A stretch of 64,000 nt of DNA from Ceratorhiza oryzae-sativae. Taxonomy: Eukaryota > Basidiomycota > Agaricomycetes > Cantharellales > Ceratobasidiaceae. The notes below the pieces were generated by a model that saw only the letters and a list, made by a program, of their open reading frames with translations, ran no database searches and had not been told where the DNA came from. Below, piece after piece: positions 23,088 through 34,300 of this stretch (position 1 is its first letter; every line of letters begins with the position of its first letter). Location of the stretch: positions 992,001-1,056,000 of the forward strand of contig JARWMV010000232.1 in assembly GCA_030998015.1 (NCBI GenBank), in the 5' to 3' direction. A program made the position numbers and the translations under genes.

Positions 23088-23821
23088 TTTGGATCGAGGG
23101 TGGTTCCAGTGAGGGTCTTACTGGGTGAGGTTCGCGACTCTGATATTATATAGTTTCCTGTTGCGGTGGGAAGCCTTTCGGCGCTTTCGTCCATCAGCAT
23201 CATTTGACGATCGTTATTACTTGCAGTAAGGCACAGGGACTTGTAAGGGATAGTGCAACAACGAGGGCCAGCGATCTTGCCCCCATCCTGCACACAAGGC
23301 ATCAGGAAAAATGGAAAACCGTCAGTCGGCCGAGGCTCCAAGCGCGTTTTCGGGTTGCGTCGTTGTGGAACACTGAAATCTCGTGCAAATACCAATGACA
23401 AATATCGAACAAGTTCAAACGTTTGCCTATGACTGGTCGTGACCCTATCGTGAACGGGTATCTTGCTCGCAGAATGCCGCTCGATGTGGTGAGTATGCCC
23501 TCTGTGCATGGTAATTCTGCTCCAAATGAATGGTGGAGCGATCAGGATGTTCCAAATCCACGAGGTCATACACCGGCCGACGAATCAAGCGACCAATCTT
23601 CTTTAGGCTTACAAAAGGAACGTCGTTTCCTCTCTGAGCCCAGTTCAACAGAAACCGCTCGATCAGGGTTGACTTATAACAGAGGCATCCGTGCGCCCTT
23701 TATTTATGCGCCATTTTTGCATCGTGTTCGCGGATATCATTGAGATGTTCATCGGATTTTCATCATTTATATAATATGGTACAACGGAAGACCAAATAAT
23801 ATGGGCGCCTTCGACCGGCAT
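23088..23821. other. ALDH promoter side / hexokinase 3' flank
   Basis: About 730 bp. Open frames here are short and unlike any family. The plus strand near 23760-23780 is AT-rich. Nothing recognised. Confidence 0.3.
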
Positions 23822-25764
23822 TTATGCCCTGGCCGTTTGTTTAGTTGCTAATAATGCGCATAGAGCGGCTACGAGTGCCCGAGCGATGGTTAGCATGCCG
23901 CTGAGTAATGCGAGGTGACCCTGACATACCTCCGACTCCGCTGCCGTCCTTGGCCCGACCAATCTTCACCTGCTCCTCGATTTCCGGACCAACCAAGATC
24001 CGAAGCGATTTTCGGAGTCGTTGCTCAAAGTTGGGATAGAACTCGAACAAACTGCGGGCGATTAGCTTGAGCCATACTTATGGGAATACACTCACCTTCC
24101 GTCAATTCCAACAGAAATGGGAGGCTTGGCTTCTGTTTGTTTTATCGTGGCGGCTACGGCTACACCACTCAACAACGCGGCACGAGTACCGACACATTGA
24201 CACGCCCAGCGAACAATCTCCAGGTCAGCGTGGTGAATCCACTTGTCTTCTAATTTCAGCTCTTCAATCAGCGTTTTTCGGGTGACGCTGAGGTCCGGTG
24301 TGGTGTCAGATTCAACCGCAGACATGAGTGCAGAGTCAAGCCCGTAATGCTTGTTGAGCTCAGATGAAGAGCGTCCAGAGAAGAGCAAGTTGTTGTCGAT
24401 GAGGTAGAGCAGAATATTGCGTGTAATTTCCCCAAGGTCTGGGATAGTCCGTGAGCGGCGCCTATTGTGCGACCTTGGCGTACTCACACATTCCTGAGAT
24501 GAGCTTTTCAAAGCATTGGAACCGGCTGCGAGTGGAGAAATCATGAGGGGAGAGGCGATTTCAAGCGCTGAGGGTTCTGCTCACGGGTTGATACTCTCAC
24601 GGTCAAGTTTGTTGTCGAAAGGAGTGACGTCCAGGACAGTTCGCTGAAGCGAGCGTCAGGTAAATCACCAGAATATGACCAAAGCTCACTTGCCTCGTTA
24701 TCGAACGCACCCCATTCTGTGTTTACAACCATAATGTCGGAATTAATGTTTGACAACGTATTACCCAGCTTTGTGAAACTGGAGGTCTTTTCTACAAACG
24801 CTCCGTTGGTACCCGTTCCGAAGATCGCACCCAGGAGGCAGTCTCCGGTGACGTAGGCATGGGAGAGGAGTGTCCCGACGGTCTATATATGCATGAGGGG
24901 CGAGCAAATGAGATATGTATGATTGCTTACATCGTTTACTAGTGCAGTGCACCTGACGTGCAAATTTTTACGGTCTAGTGCGTCTTGCAAAAGTTGGACG
25001 ACATCATTACCAACTGCACCAGTCGCAGAGAAGCCTTTCGTCCAAGTGAGAATTTTGCCCTTGTCAAGCGCAGTTTGTTCGACTGGGAAGCTAATGATAC
25101 ATTAATTGACATGCCAGGGGTGGCCTCCGTTTCGACTTACCTAAATGTTAGACCCAGGGATAGTACGTCGTCCTCGGCATTGGCCGCGTGGTGCGACTCG
25201 TTCACGAAGGCGTCGACACAGCTCGCGATGTAATCTAATCATAAAATGTTAAGACCAATAGGCTCAACTCATTCGTCTCGAGGCTCACCGAACAAAGCGG
25301 TCGCAGTTCCAGTTTTGAGTTCTGTGGAGACCTTGAACTTTTGGGCACGTAGATCGAACTTGCCATTCCCATACAGCACTACCTCACAAACCCGGCTGAT
25401 TGAAGCGTGAGATAATTTCGTGGCATCTCTTTCACCAGGCTACTTACAGGTTTGTTCCACCGAGATCAACAGCTAAGAACGTTCTGTGGAACAAAGAGGG
25501 GATCAGGTTCCATTCTCAGAAAAAGGCGTTGCATATATCTACTTACCCTGTTTCCGTCCCGTTTGGAACGCTAGTTACAAACGTGGGAATCATAGCCATG
25601 GCTTCCCCATACTTGCTATACCCAGTTCGAAAGTCTGCGATGAACTTTGCCCCGATGGCTTTGATCTTCTCCTCACTAAGAAAGAAGGATGCTTCGATTC
25701 CGTCCAACACCTTGCGGGTTGTTTCGGGAATTGAAGTTGTCTTCGTTGGCTCTACCGGTGGCAT
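23822..25764 (-). CDS. HXK: hexokinase
   Basis: First step of glycolysis. Start MPPVEPTKTTSIPETTRKVL at 25764. Motifs: FLAVDLGGTNLRVCEVVL (phosphate 1), LTFSFPVEQTALDKGKIL, TALVNDTVGTLLSHAY (catalytic Asp), GAIFGTGTNGAFVE, NTEWGAFDNE, then INPRFQCFEKLISGMYLGE, ITRNILLYLIDNNLLF and VKIGRAKDGSGVGAALCALL at the C terminus. The intron at 24644-24693 has a GC donor (GAG|GCAAGT). Two places that look like frameshifts (near 24595 and 23890) resolve cleanly as ordinary GT-AG introns. The final exon ends KQTARA with TAA at 23824-23822. About nine introns. The gene appears intact. Confidence 0.92.
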
Positions 25765-26071
25765 TGTGGAATTGAGATCTGAACGGATGGGCTACTAGTT
25801 AAAACATCTAGCTATTTGGCATCAAGCCAGGGTAGCCTTACTGTGAGGAGACTGAAGGCTGGAGCACAGGAATTGGCTTGACGGGTTACCCTCGGTCTGG
25901 AAACATGATAGTAAAGCCCGGACTCACAAGAATCAATCTAGGCGTTGACAGGCTAGTGCAACAGAGGCGGTCGGAGCATCAGTCGTGTGCGATGGTTGCT
26001 GTTATAAGGGACGTCACTGATCTTACCAGTCACCGTGGGAAAACCAAGGTAATCCCAACAGAGGCGAGAAG
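25765..26071. other. hexokinase upstream region
   Basis: About 300 bp between GPT2 and hexokinase, same strand. No distinct element recognised. Confidence 0.3.
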
Positions 26072-28627
26072 TTACCTCGTTAAACCCACAAACAAATCGA
26101 TCGGCTTGGATCTTTCACGCTCGGGGCATTGCCAGACACTCTGTTCTTCGGAGAAATCCAGAAATCTTATGAATGGGGGTTTAGGCACCAAAGTGGACAA
26201 CATACTACACAGATTTGGAAATGGTAGAATACTAGCTAAGCCGGCGCATAGAACCACAACTTGCCACACTGATGACAACTCGCTCGCCGAAACCAGGGCT
26301 TGACTGCAACTGAGCTCGTTCCGGACGTGATCGTAGTCTCGGTCAAACACTTACGACTCATCTTCCGGGAGGTATGTTTGGTCGTACCATCGCAATGTCT
26401 CGTTCCAGTCACGCTTTCTACGCCGGCGCAGCGAGAAATAGCGTGTTCCTCTGGCCCAAAGTCCCTGCGTTCGCCCCTTGTCTGCGCCTCCCTTCGTATC
26501 CCATCGTGGCCCCGTCGAGTTCTGAATCGAGAAGAAATCTTCGGGATTCGCGGCAAATCAAGGCGCTCGGTCGCCAGTCGCATGACACGTTCGTGGATAT
26601 TCTCGCGCCACAGAATTGTCTTGTTCATTTCCGGCTTTCCAACAAGGAGGAGCCTTGTGAGAGCCGTGATAGCCCGCACGCTCGCAATAAGGTCTTCAGT
26701 CCATCGCAGCGACATCCACATGATAGCCGGGACTGCGATCGCCGTGAGTGGCGCGAAAGGGAGGGTGGCGAGGCAGCAGACCAGCCATGTTACCGATCCT
26801 GCAGCGAGGCCGTATATGAGCTTCGTCTGAGATATTTCATCGTACGTATCCCAGACCGGCCCTGTCTGTTTGTGTTTTTCGGCGAAGTAGGTAGCCGTGA
26901 AGAACACTGGGAGCCATAGGATCAGCCCGGGAGATGCCAAAAGCCCAAGTACTACAGCCAAAGGGACGCGAGTTAGGATTCGAATGAAGATTCGCCGCCG
27001 TGACAATGTTGGGTACTGTAACACACGGAAGTCCTTCAAACCGAGACGCTCAAGATGGCTCTGATACAACTATTGGCAGACATGTATAAATATGTTCATC
27101 CCAGTGTTAATGTGCAAGCACTAACCTGAACGTCTTTACTCAGGCTCTCCACAAAATCGTCGCTAATAGAAGATTTGACCAGCTGCTCGGAAGGAACGGA
27201 GCCGCTATATGGAGGAGCAGGTTGCCATTCGATCCCAGTCAACTCGGCATTTCCTGGCACTGTCGAGGTTCTGACGAGGCTGGGCTTTCGGCTTCGCTGT
27301 TGCCCAATGCCACCGAAACCGCCCTCCCCAGCAAAGCGGCTTACGACTCGAACCCAATCACCAAGGCCCATCCCTGTACCGAGTGGTACATATATTCTGG
27401 CCGCGGCCTTGGCGGTTCTAATGACCTTCCATGAAGGGGCCGTAATTGTGCCCTCTGTGATTTGGTCGTAAGAAATGCCGTGAGAGAGCGGACTGCGTGC
27501 TGCGTGGTTTCGGGTGTGTTTGGAGGACAGTTCAGGAGGCTGCTGTGAGTCTGAGATAAATTAAGTCGGCGTTCACTTGAAAGAGGTAGAATAGCAACAA
27601 CCTTGGGGTTTAATTGCAGCGGAGGATTGAAGGACACCAAGACGTCGCTCCGAAAGTGTTGCCTATGCCTGTGGAACAATCGGTTTTATCGGTCAACGAT
27701 TAGACATCAGCTCCCTAATATCTTACATATAGGTGATCGAGCACGTAAGTAAAGTGAGTTTAAAATCTGGGTTGTCTCTCTGTCTGGTCAAGACATCGGA
27801 AGCAATCCTGGCCACTAGCTGGATGTCAGAAAATGACCCTGCTGCTATTAGACCACCACCTCACCACCAGTTTTCATCGGTGCAACGCTGGGATGATACC
27901 GGCTCATTCCCTCTGGGTATAGACAGACTGCGTCGTTTTCTTCCAGTGCCTTGACCAGTGCTTCCATCACAACCGTGTTGTCAACCTCTCCTTCGGGATG
28001 GTCTTTGCGTCGCTTGATGGGCAAAGTTCCCGCGCTCTCGATAAGCCATGACTGAAATGTCGGCTTGCCAAACTGAGTATCTTTGGCTGTTAGCCTGATA
28101 AAATTCCGCTTCTACTTGTCCTGGCGTGAGTTTTCTTCCAAGACCGAACCTTGGAGCGCACCTTGGACGAAACGGATGCAACGAGTACACTTCGGGCACA
28201 TGTTAGCTATTTGGGTCAGTTTGGATTCTAGTGAAACATACAGAGGATCCGTCAACGAGTTGCTGTGGTTCGAGCAAATAATACTGTAGTGTAGAGTCGG
28301 TTCTAATTAATAACACGATCCGTTTCAAACGGGTAAAAGCACAAACCATGCTTCCCCGTCTTTAGGAATGAAATGCTCATTCTCCACAACGATAGTTCCG
28401 TAGAATACTTTGAGAACGAACTGTTCGAATCCCGCACAACTTGATAATTAAGTACAGATACGTGACGTTGAGTCATTTACCTTGAACAATAACCTAGGCA
28501 AAATGACGTTTAGCTCCAGTAAGGCATACGTGTATTTTATATATATTTATTTTATCATTAATTCCCACCTTACAAAGAAATAGGCCCATGGTGTCGGTTT
28601 GACCTTCATTTTACGAGGGTTCTCCAT
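26072..28627 (-). CDS. GPT2: glycerol-3-phosphate/DHAP acyltransferase (Gpt2/Sct1 type)
   Basis: ER membrane acyltransferase for the first step of glycerolipid synthesis. N-terminus MENPRKMKVKPTPWAYFLLL then VLKVFYGTIVVENEHFIPKD. Acyltransferase motif I is CSNHSNSLTDPLVLVAS (HX4D), followed by RLTAKDTQFGKPTFQSWLIE and CLYPEGMSRYHPSVAPMKTG (PEG motif). Then FRSDVLVSFNPPLQLNPK, AARIYVPLGTGMGLGDWVRV, two C-terminal hydrophobic segments (ILTRVPLAVVLGLLASPGLI; LIYGLAAGSVTWLVCCLATL) and ARGTRYFSLRRRRKRDWNET. A one-base slip near 26547 (TT) separates the last two regions. The extreme C terminus after about 26330 is uncertain. The exact start (28627 or 28609) is also open. Confidence 0.8.
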
Positions 28628-29023
28628 GTGGAAGTGGTGTGCCCAATGTTGATGATTTCGTTTAATGCAGCTGGCAGATCTTTCAGAGTGAGCTTATTTG
28701 ATTTGGAAAATGGCTTGGGCGTATAAGTCGACACAGTATGCGAGTTATAATCTAGAAGGTTATCATCGTAGAGTGGTTGTCCAGTTGATGTATTGACGTA
28801 TCACGCACGTGGGCAAAGGCAATCAAAACAGAAGGTGTGGGGTAGAGTTTGAGCTTATTTGCGATTCGTCTGGAAGTGGAATAATCTTAACAGTACTATA
28901 ATGCACATTGCAGGTAGAGAACACAACATAGTATCTAGATACAGAGCATCGCGCATCCCGTAGCCTCTGAAAGCGTACAAGAAAGAGTTTGAGCATAAAT
29001 TATTCCATGACATTCGTGAAGCA
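28628..29023. other. GPT2 upstream region
   Basis: About 400 bp, containing CACGTGG at 28805-28811. No gene supported. Confidence 0.3.
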
Positions 29024-31002
29024 TCATGACGGTCTACCCCAGTCGACTTTGAACCACAGGAACCTGCGACGTTTTTTCTTCGTCTCAGGTATAACAACAA
29101 CAGGCTCGTCTGCGATTGGAGCCGGTGGGCTAAAAAAAAAAGGGCGCCTCAGTCTCGGCAAATGATTCAGGTCTGACGAACATACCCGAGTTCAATCGAA
29201 TATGTCTGGGCACGCTTCTGTGCTTCAAGGGCAACTTTTCTCAGCTCAAGGTCACGCCTCAACCGCTCGCTAGTCGGGACAGCGAATTTACGACGCCAAA
29301 TAGCCATACTTTCGCCCGAGCGCGACATCAAGAAGATGAAAACAATCGTTGTTAAACCAGGGTCGCTAGAAGACAGATGACTTCAGCACATGTGCTAAAA
29401 AGGCAATGCGATACTTACCTGTATGCAATGCTTTCTTGAAGAATTTTGTCATATGATCTGCGAGCGTCATCAAATGTCTGGAGCAAGAAGTCAGCCGCAA
29501 TCTGGAATCATTGGCACCTGGCACGCACAATCCAATCGTACGAAGGGCTCTCAGGCCATTCGGGAACATGATATCCGGCGTTTGTCATCAAAGCTCCTTT
29601 AACACCATATTTTAAGTACTGGTCCAGCTGAAAGAATTGTCAAACAAGAACAGTATAGAACAGCAAACCGTAACCTACTCCGTATAATGCCAGCTCCCGA
29701 GACATTGCGTCGACCGCCTTGATTCTATTTCGTACCCTCTCGTCGTGGTCGGCAGGCATACTCCAGAATATCCGTTCCTCTACTGGTCGAATACTGAGAG
29801 ACGCGTCAAGTGCTTTTTCAGCTCGCCTAATGCCTTCGCCACTGGTTTCTACAATTGTACCAGGCGGCGGAGTCGGCTTTGGCCCGTAGGCTGCATCGTC
29901 GATTGCTTTCGTGTAGGCACTAGTCCCAGACCATTGCTTAGTGCGCAATCGAAGCTCGCCAGACTTTGTATGTATCAGGACTGATTGGAGTCGGGGCTCC
30001 CCAAGAGTTTGTTGAGTCTGTAGGTGATGTCAATGCCGTTGCCATAGTACGAGATGTTGCAGGTGGCGGGGTAGCAGGGGCGGCGGCAGGTGCAGGTTTA
30101 GGGGCAGGTGCAGGGGCAGGTTTAGGGGCAGGTGCAGGGACAGAAATAGGGGCGGGAGTAGAGGCAGGGGCAGGAGTAACGGCAGGAATGGACGTAGGGG
30201 TGGGCGCAGAGGTAGGTATGGGGGCGGCTGCAGATTTGGGAGGGAGAACAGGCCTGAAGGTAGGGACGCGAGTAGTAGGGATGGGCCTGGTGGTGGGAAC
30301 GGGCCTGGAGGTAAGGGTGGGTCGGGCAGCAGGGGGTATCCGCACAGCTGGGGAAGGCCTAGCGGTAGTAGCAGGCTTGATAGTCGGGGCAGGTGTGGAT
30401 ACAACGCGTGGGGTAGGGAGTGGCGCTGATCGAGATGGGGCGGGTCTTGCTATCGTTGCTCGGGTCGATGTAGGCTGTGGTGTCCGGGCAGGGAGGCCGA
30501 GCCGTCGGGCATCACGAATTAGCTCGTCCCGCGACACGGTGGATACATCGGACTCGGAAAGAACGGAGCGAGTACGCGTGAGACTGCTTCGAGGCGATTC
30601 AAATGGTTTCCAGTGTAATGAGAGCGAAGCGCTGCCCCAATAACTCTTCCGAGCTTGCCGCCAGGAGTGGTGGGAAGTTTGCCAGGTAGTATTTCGTACT
30701 TGTCGATAACTTCATCTGGTGGCTCCCATATTTCATATAAACCGTTCGATCCGGTAGTAGTTGGAGGGGTATGGGGACCTGGAGAGGGTGTCGGAGGAAT
30801 TGAAGCGACAGAGGATCTATGGGCGGATGACACTCTTGAAATACCTGGCCATTCCAAGGTGGTAAATTCAGCTCGTGCCAGTGATGTTTTAAACTAACGT
30901 ACTAGACTTTTCGGCTTCATCTGAAGTTACTGACGTCCGTTTCGAACTAGTCTCGCTCGCTGCGAACCGCACATTATTTGAGGCAGAGCGTGTGCGCTGC
31001 AT
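29024..31002 (-). CDS. uncharacterised Pro/Ala-rich protein with conserved C-terminal region
   Basis: I do not recognise a named family. Exon 1 (31002 to about 30901) starts MQRTRSASNNVRFAASETSS and is followed by Ser/Thr/Pro-rich sequence and YEIWEPPDEVIDKYEILPGK. A segment SRDELIRDARRLGLPARTPQ precedes roughly 150 residues of Pro/Ala repeats (30450-30020, PAPAPKPAPAP type). The C-terminal third looks folded: RRAEKALDASLSIRPVEERI, DERVRNRIKAVDAMSRELAL, YLKYGVKGALMTNAGYHVPE, DARRSYDKILQESIAY, TIVFIFLMSRSGESMAIWRR, and a basic tail KKKRRRFLWFKVDWGRPS. A one-base slip near 30606-30612 joins the N-terminal and middle parts. The retrotransposon at 31.17 kb sits just upstream on the same strand. 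Confidence 0.55.
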
Positions 31003-31156
31003 TTAAGGTTTGCCACGCCCTGACCTCAATTAATATAATAGTTGATTCAGAAAGTAAATTTACCAAAGAGTATTCAACTCTACAGGTAGCACTAATTAAA
31101 GTTGGCAAGTATAGTGGGAGCTTCAACGAACGAGAGTTGCCAACCGTGCCCTAAAG

Positions 31157-31172
31157 TCACGTGGTCGTGACT
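31157..31172. repeat. target-site duplication, 3' copy
   Basis: TCACGTGGTCGTGACT, identical to 37738-37753. It directly adjoins the poly(A) tail of the retrotransposon; the last T is shared with the T run. Confidence 0.93.
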
Positions 31173-31365
31173 TTTTTTTTTTTTTTTTTGCATTCAATTT
31201 TAACGAGCTACATGAACACATCGGTCAAACCGCTCGGGACACAGTCCGGGAAACAAGAAGAAGCAGCCCTAAGGGCGGGGGACATCAACGAGGCAGGAGA
31301 AGTAACAGGGGCGTGAACAGGGGGGGGTAAACAGTAGGGCCCGAAGGCAACACGGACGCGACAAA

Positions 31366-34300
31366 CTAAATAATAACCGAGTCGGTATAGTTAATTTTAC
31401 GGAACGTAGAGGTGAGTTTTAGGAAAGTGGCCATGGCCCGAAGGCCCGAGATGGTGCCGAACAGGTCGGACAGGAGCAGAGGCTTGGAGGCCTTGCGTAG
31501 AATGTGACGGCGCGTGTCCCACAGCGTGCACTCCCTGAGCACGTGCGAGATCGTTTGCCTGGTCTGGAAGTCGCATTGACATTCCGCCAAATTGCCCCCC
31601 GGCGGCGGTGACGTGAGGTTGAAGCGCTTATAGTAGTCCCCAAAGAACCCGTGCCCGAGGGTGATCTGTATGAGGCGGCAGTGTGTGGCCCTCCCTCCTG
31701 CATACCCGGTGTGGAACTTGTGGAGTTTCCAACTAGGGGCTCGGTTGAGAGAGATCCGAACGTGGTCCGAGTGGGGTTCGGACTTCCACTTATGTTCCCA
31801 GCGTGAGACGGCTCTCGATTTAGCCCTGGCCTTGGCCCATGCTATGGTGCGACTGAATGGTGGGGTGGGCGTTAGGGACGTCGCTTTAAGTGCCAGAGTG
31901 TCTGCTCGTTCGTTGCCTGCAATTTTCGAGTGACCTTTGACCCATTGCACTGTGATGGTGAGGCTTGGATGGGTCCTAAGGAGGTTGTCGACTGCGTTGC
32001 GGAAGATGATGGAGGCGGCTTGGGCTGTGTGTGGGGAAAGGCTGGTGATGGTCTGGACTGCCACAAGGTTGTCTGATGAGAAGAGCACGTGCTGGACTGG
32101 GGTGTTATGGGACGGATTGTTCACTAGGACTGCCACTCGCTTGGCGGCTATTGCCAGGGCCATCATTTCAGCGTCGTAGACATCGGAGTGTCGACCAAGG
32201 CTCAGTAAGCCAGTAGCGACCTCTTCCCTGAACCTTGAGACAGTGAAGCCGCAGCCAACCCGGCGCACGTTGCGGAGGATCCATCTGGACCCGTCACTGA
32301 AGGCCAGTATGGAGCCATCCCCATGGGCTGTGTTGATGCGTCCCTTAGCTGCCTCGAGGAAGATCTTGTGCTCCTCCCCAGATGAGCCGTGGGTGGGGCA
32401 GAGGGTGTGAAGGCGAGAGGCCCAAGGGTGTGGTAGTTCCCACAGGGGCACCAGGTAGGGTATGGTAAATTCGGCGTCAGGGTGGGACATGCCTGCCAGG
32501 TGGTGTATAATGGTGGTTTTGGTGGGGGGCGGCTGAGGGGTGTCTGGGCAGTGGGTGTCCCAATTGGCGGGCAAACGTTTGGTGACCTCAGACTGGGCCG
32601 GGAGGTGGCGGAGGCAGACAGAGGCGTTCTCGGAGAGGCGGTGTAGCGTGATGGCCATGGGGGGTATGGAGGCCACATGTTCCATAGCCGAGACCGGAGA
32701 AGTGCGGAAGGCCCCAAGTAGCCACCGTAGCCCTGCGTTCTGCGCACGTGTGAGGGGTTCGATGAGGGCTTTCTGCTTGGTGCCCGTGTACCATATGACC
32801 AAGCCGTATGTTAGGATAGGGACGACGCAGGCTCGGTATAGTAGGCGGGCGTGTTTGACTCGAATGCCACGGATGGAGTTTGCTGTGATGCGTAGGCCGG
32901 CGATGGCAGACATTGCCTTGGTGGCCATTTTTTTGACATGTTCTTTCCACTGAAGGCGGCGGTCGAGCCAAAAGCCTAGCCAGCGGATGCAGGTTTTGGC
33001 ATGGACCCATTGGGCGGGGGACCCTGGGGGCCCGAGGTCAATGCCAGGGTTGGTGGCGGTGTCCTTCTTTAGGGAGGCGAAGTGGATAAGGTCGCACTTC
33101 TCCAGCTCGAATGACAGGCCCAGTTTCCGTAATACAGATGAGGCTGTGCCGACAGCTTCCTGGATGATTTCGATGTTCTTGTTGATGGAGTGCGAGTGAG
33201 CAAGGATAGTGAAGTCGTCGACGTAACCTTTGATGTCCACATTAGGTTCGGCTGCCATGGTGAGCAAGAGGGGTAGGGAGTAGAGGGAGCTAAGAATGGG
33301 CGAGAGAGGGGAGCCCTGCGGGATCCCAATTGGGGCGATAGACAGAGTATTACAAAGGACAGAGTCGATGCGAAACTGTACAGTACGGTCAGAGAAATAA
33401 GAGCGCAGCCAGTTACAAATGTTAACAGAAAAGCCGAGTCTAGAGAGAATGCGAAGAAGGAGAGAGTGATTGACGTTGTTGAAATAGCCTTTGATATCAA
33501 GCGTGAGAAGGGAGACTTTTTGATGATTTTTCCAATAGCTTTGAATGTCGTGAACCATAGCAATACCAGCATCAGTACAAGAAGAGCAGTCACGACCACC
33601 AAACTGAGAGAAGGGAACGAGAGTGAATTTGCCGACTTCGAACAGAATCCTAGTAGTGATGATTTTTTCCAGACATTTACTAAGGGTTTCAAGCAGAGAA
33701 ATAGGACGATAAGAGTTGGGGTTGGACAAGTCGATTTTTCGGGGTTTGGGGATGACGGTGACCACCGCGTTACGCAAGCAAGAGGGGTGAACGCCTAGGT
33801 CTAGACAACCGTTATAGAGTTTGATGAACGCCTCGGGTACCAACTCGAATGCCCATTTGAGAACTCGATAGTTCGAGCCAAAGGCTCCGGGGGCGGAGGT
33901 GTTCGATGACCGTGATAGTGCCTCATGGATCTCCTCCCTTGTGATCGGGTGGTGAGCACGAGTTTCCCGTGGAGGGATGCAATCAATGCACGACATGTCC
34001 ACCTCGGGAGGTACCGTCGGGAAGAAGCTTTTCTGAAAGGCAATAGCTTGAGTGTCAGCGGTGTTAGCGAAGCCATTATCGGTCTGAATAGGGGGGATTT
34101 TGGTGATACGTTTACCGTTGGCCCACTGACGCATGCGGAAAGCGCCTGCGTCCGAACACATCATGGCGACACAGAGGTCGGCGTGTTTGCGTCGTGCCGC
34201 TCGGATCGCCTGCCGAATATCCCCTCGGAGTTTCGCGCGTTCCTCGGGGTCGTCCCTGTGTTTGCAATAATCAACCAGTAGTCGGACCGCGGAAGAGCAG

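Noticed and set aside
23822..23950. Truncated hexokinase C-terminus (early stop after GVGAAC)
   Set aside because: Using the acceptor further downstream (CGTAG) restores GAALCALLATKQ and a normal end.
24540..24600. Frameshift in hexokinase before the FEKLISGMY block
   Set aside because: A GT-AG intron with GTGAGC donor and CTCGCAG acceptor joins INP to RFQCFEKL exactly in frame.
28100..28260. Frameshift in GPT2 after NHSNSLTDP
   Set aside because: The acceptor CCCGAAG gives DPLVLVASVSSKKRNF in frame; no error is needed.
28415..28440. tRNA T-loop-like TTCGAATCCC
   Set aside because: No acceptor or anticodon stem nearby, and it lies in a GPT2 exon-intron boundary.
29966..30643. 225-codon plus-strand Gly/Ala-rich frame
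   Set aside because: Mirror image of the Pro/Ala repeat on the minus strand; no independent evidence of coding.
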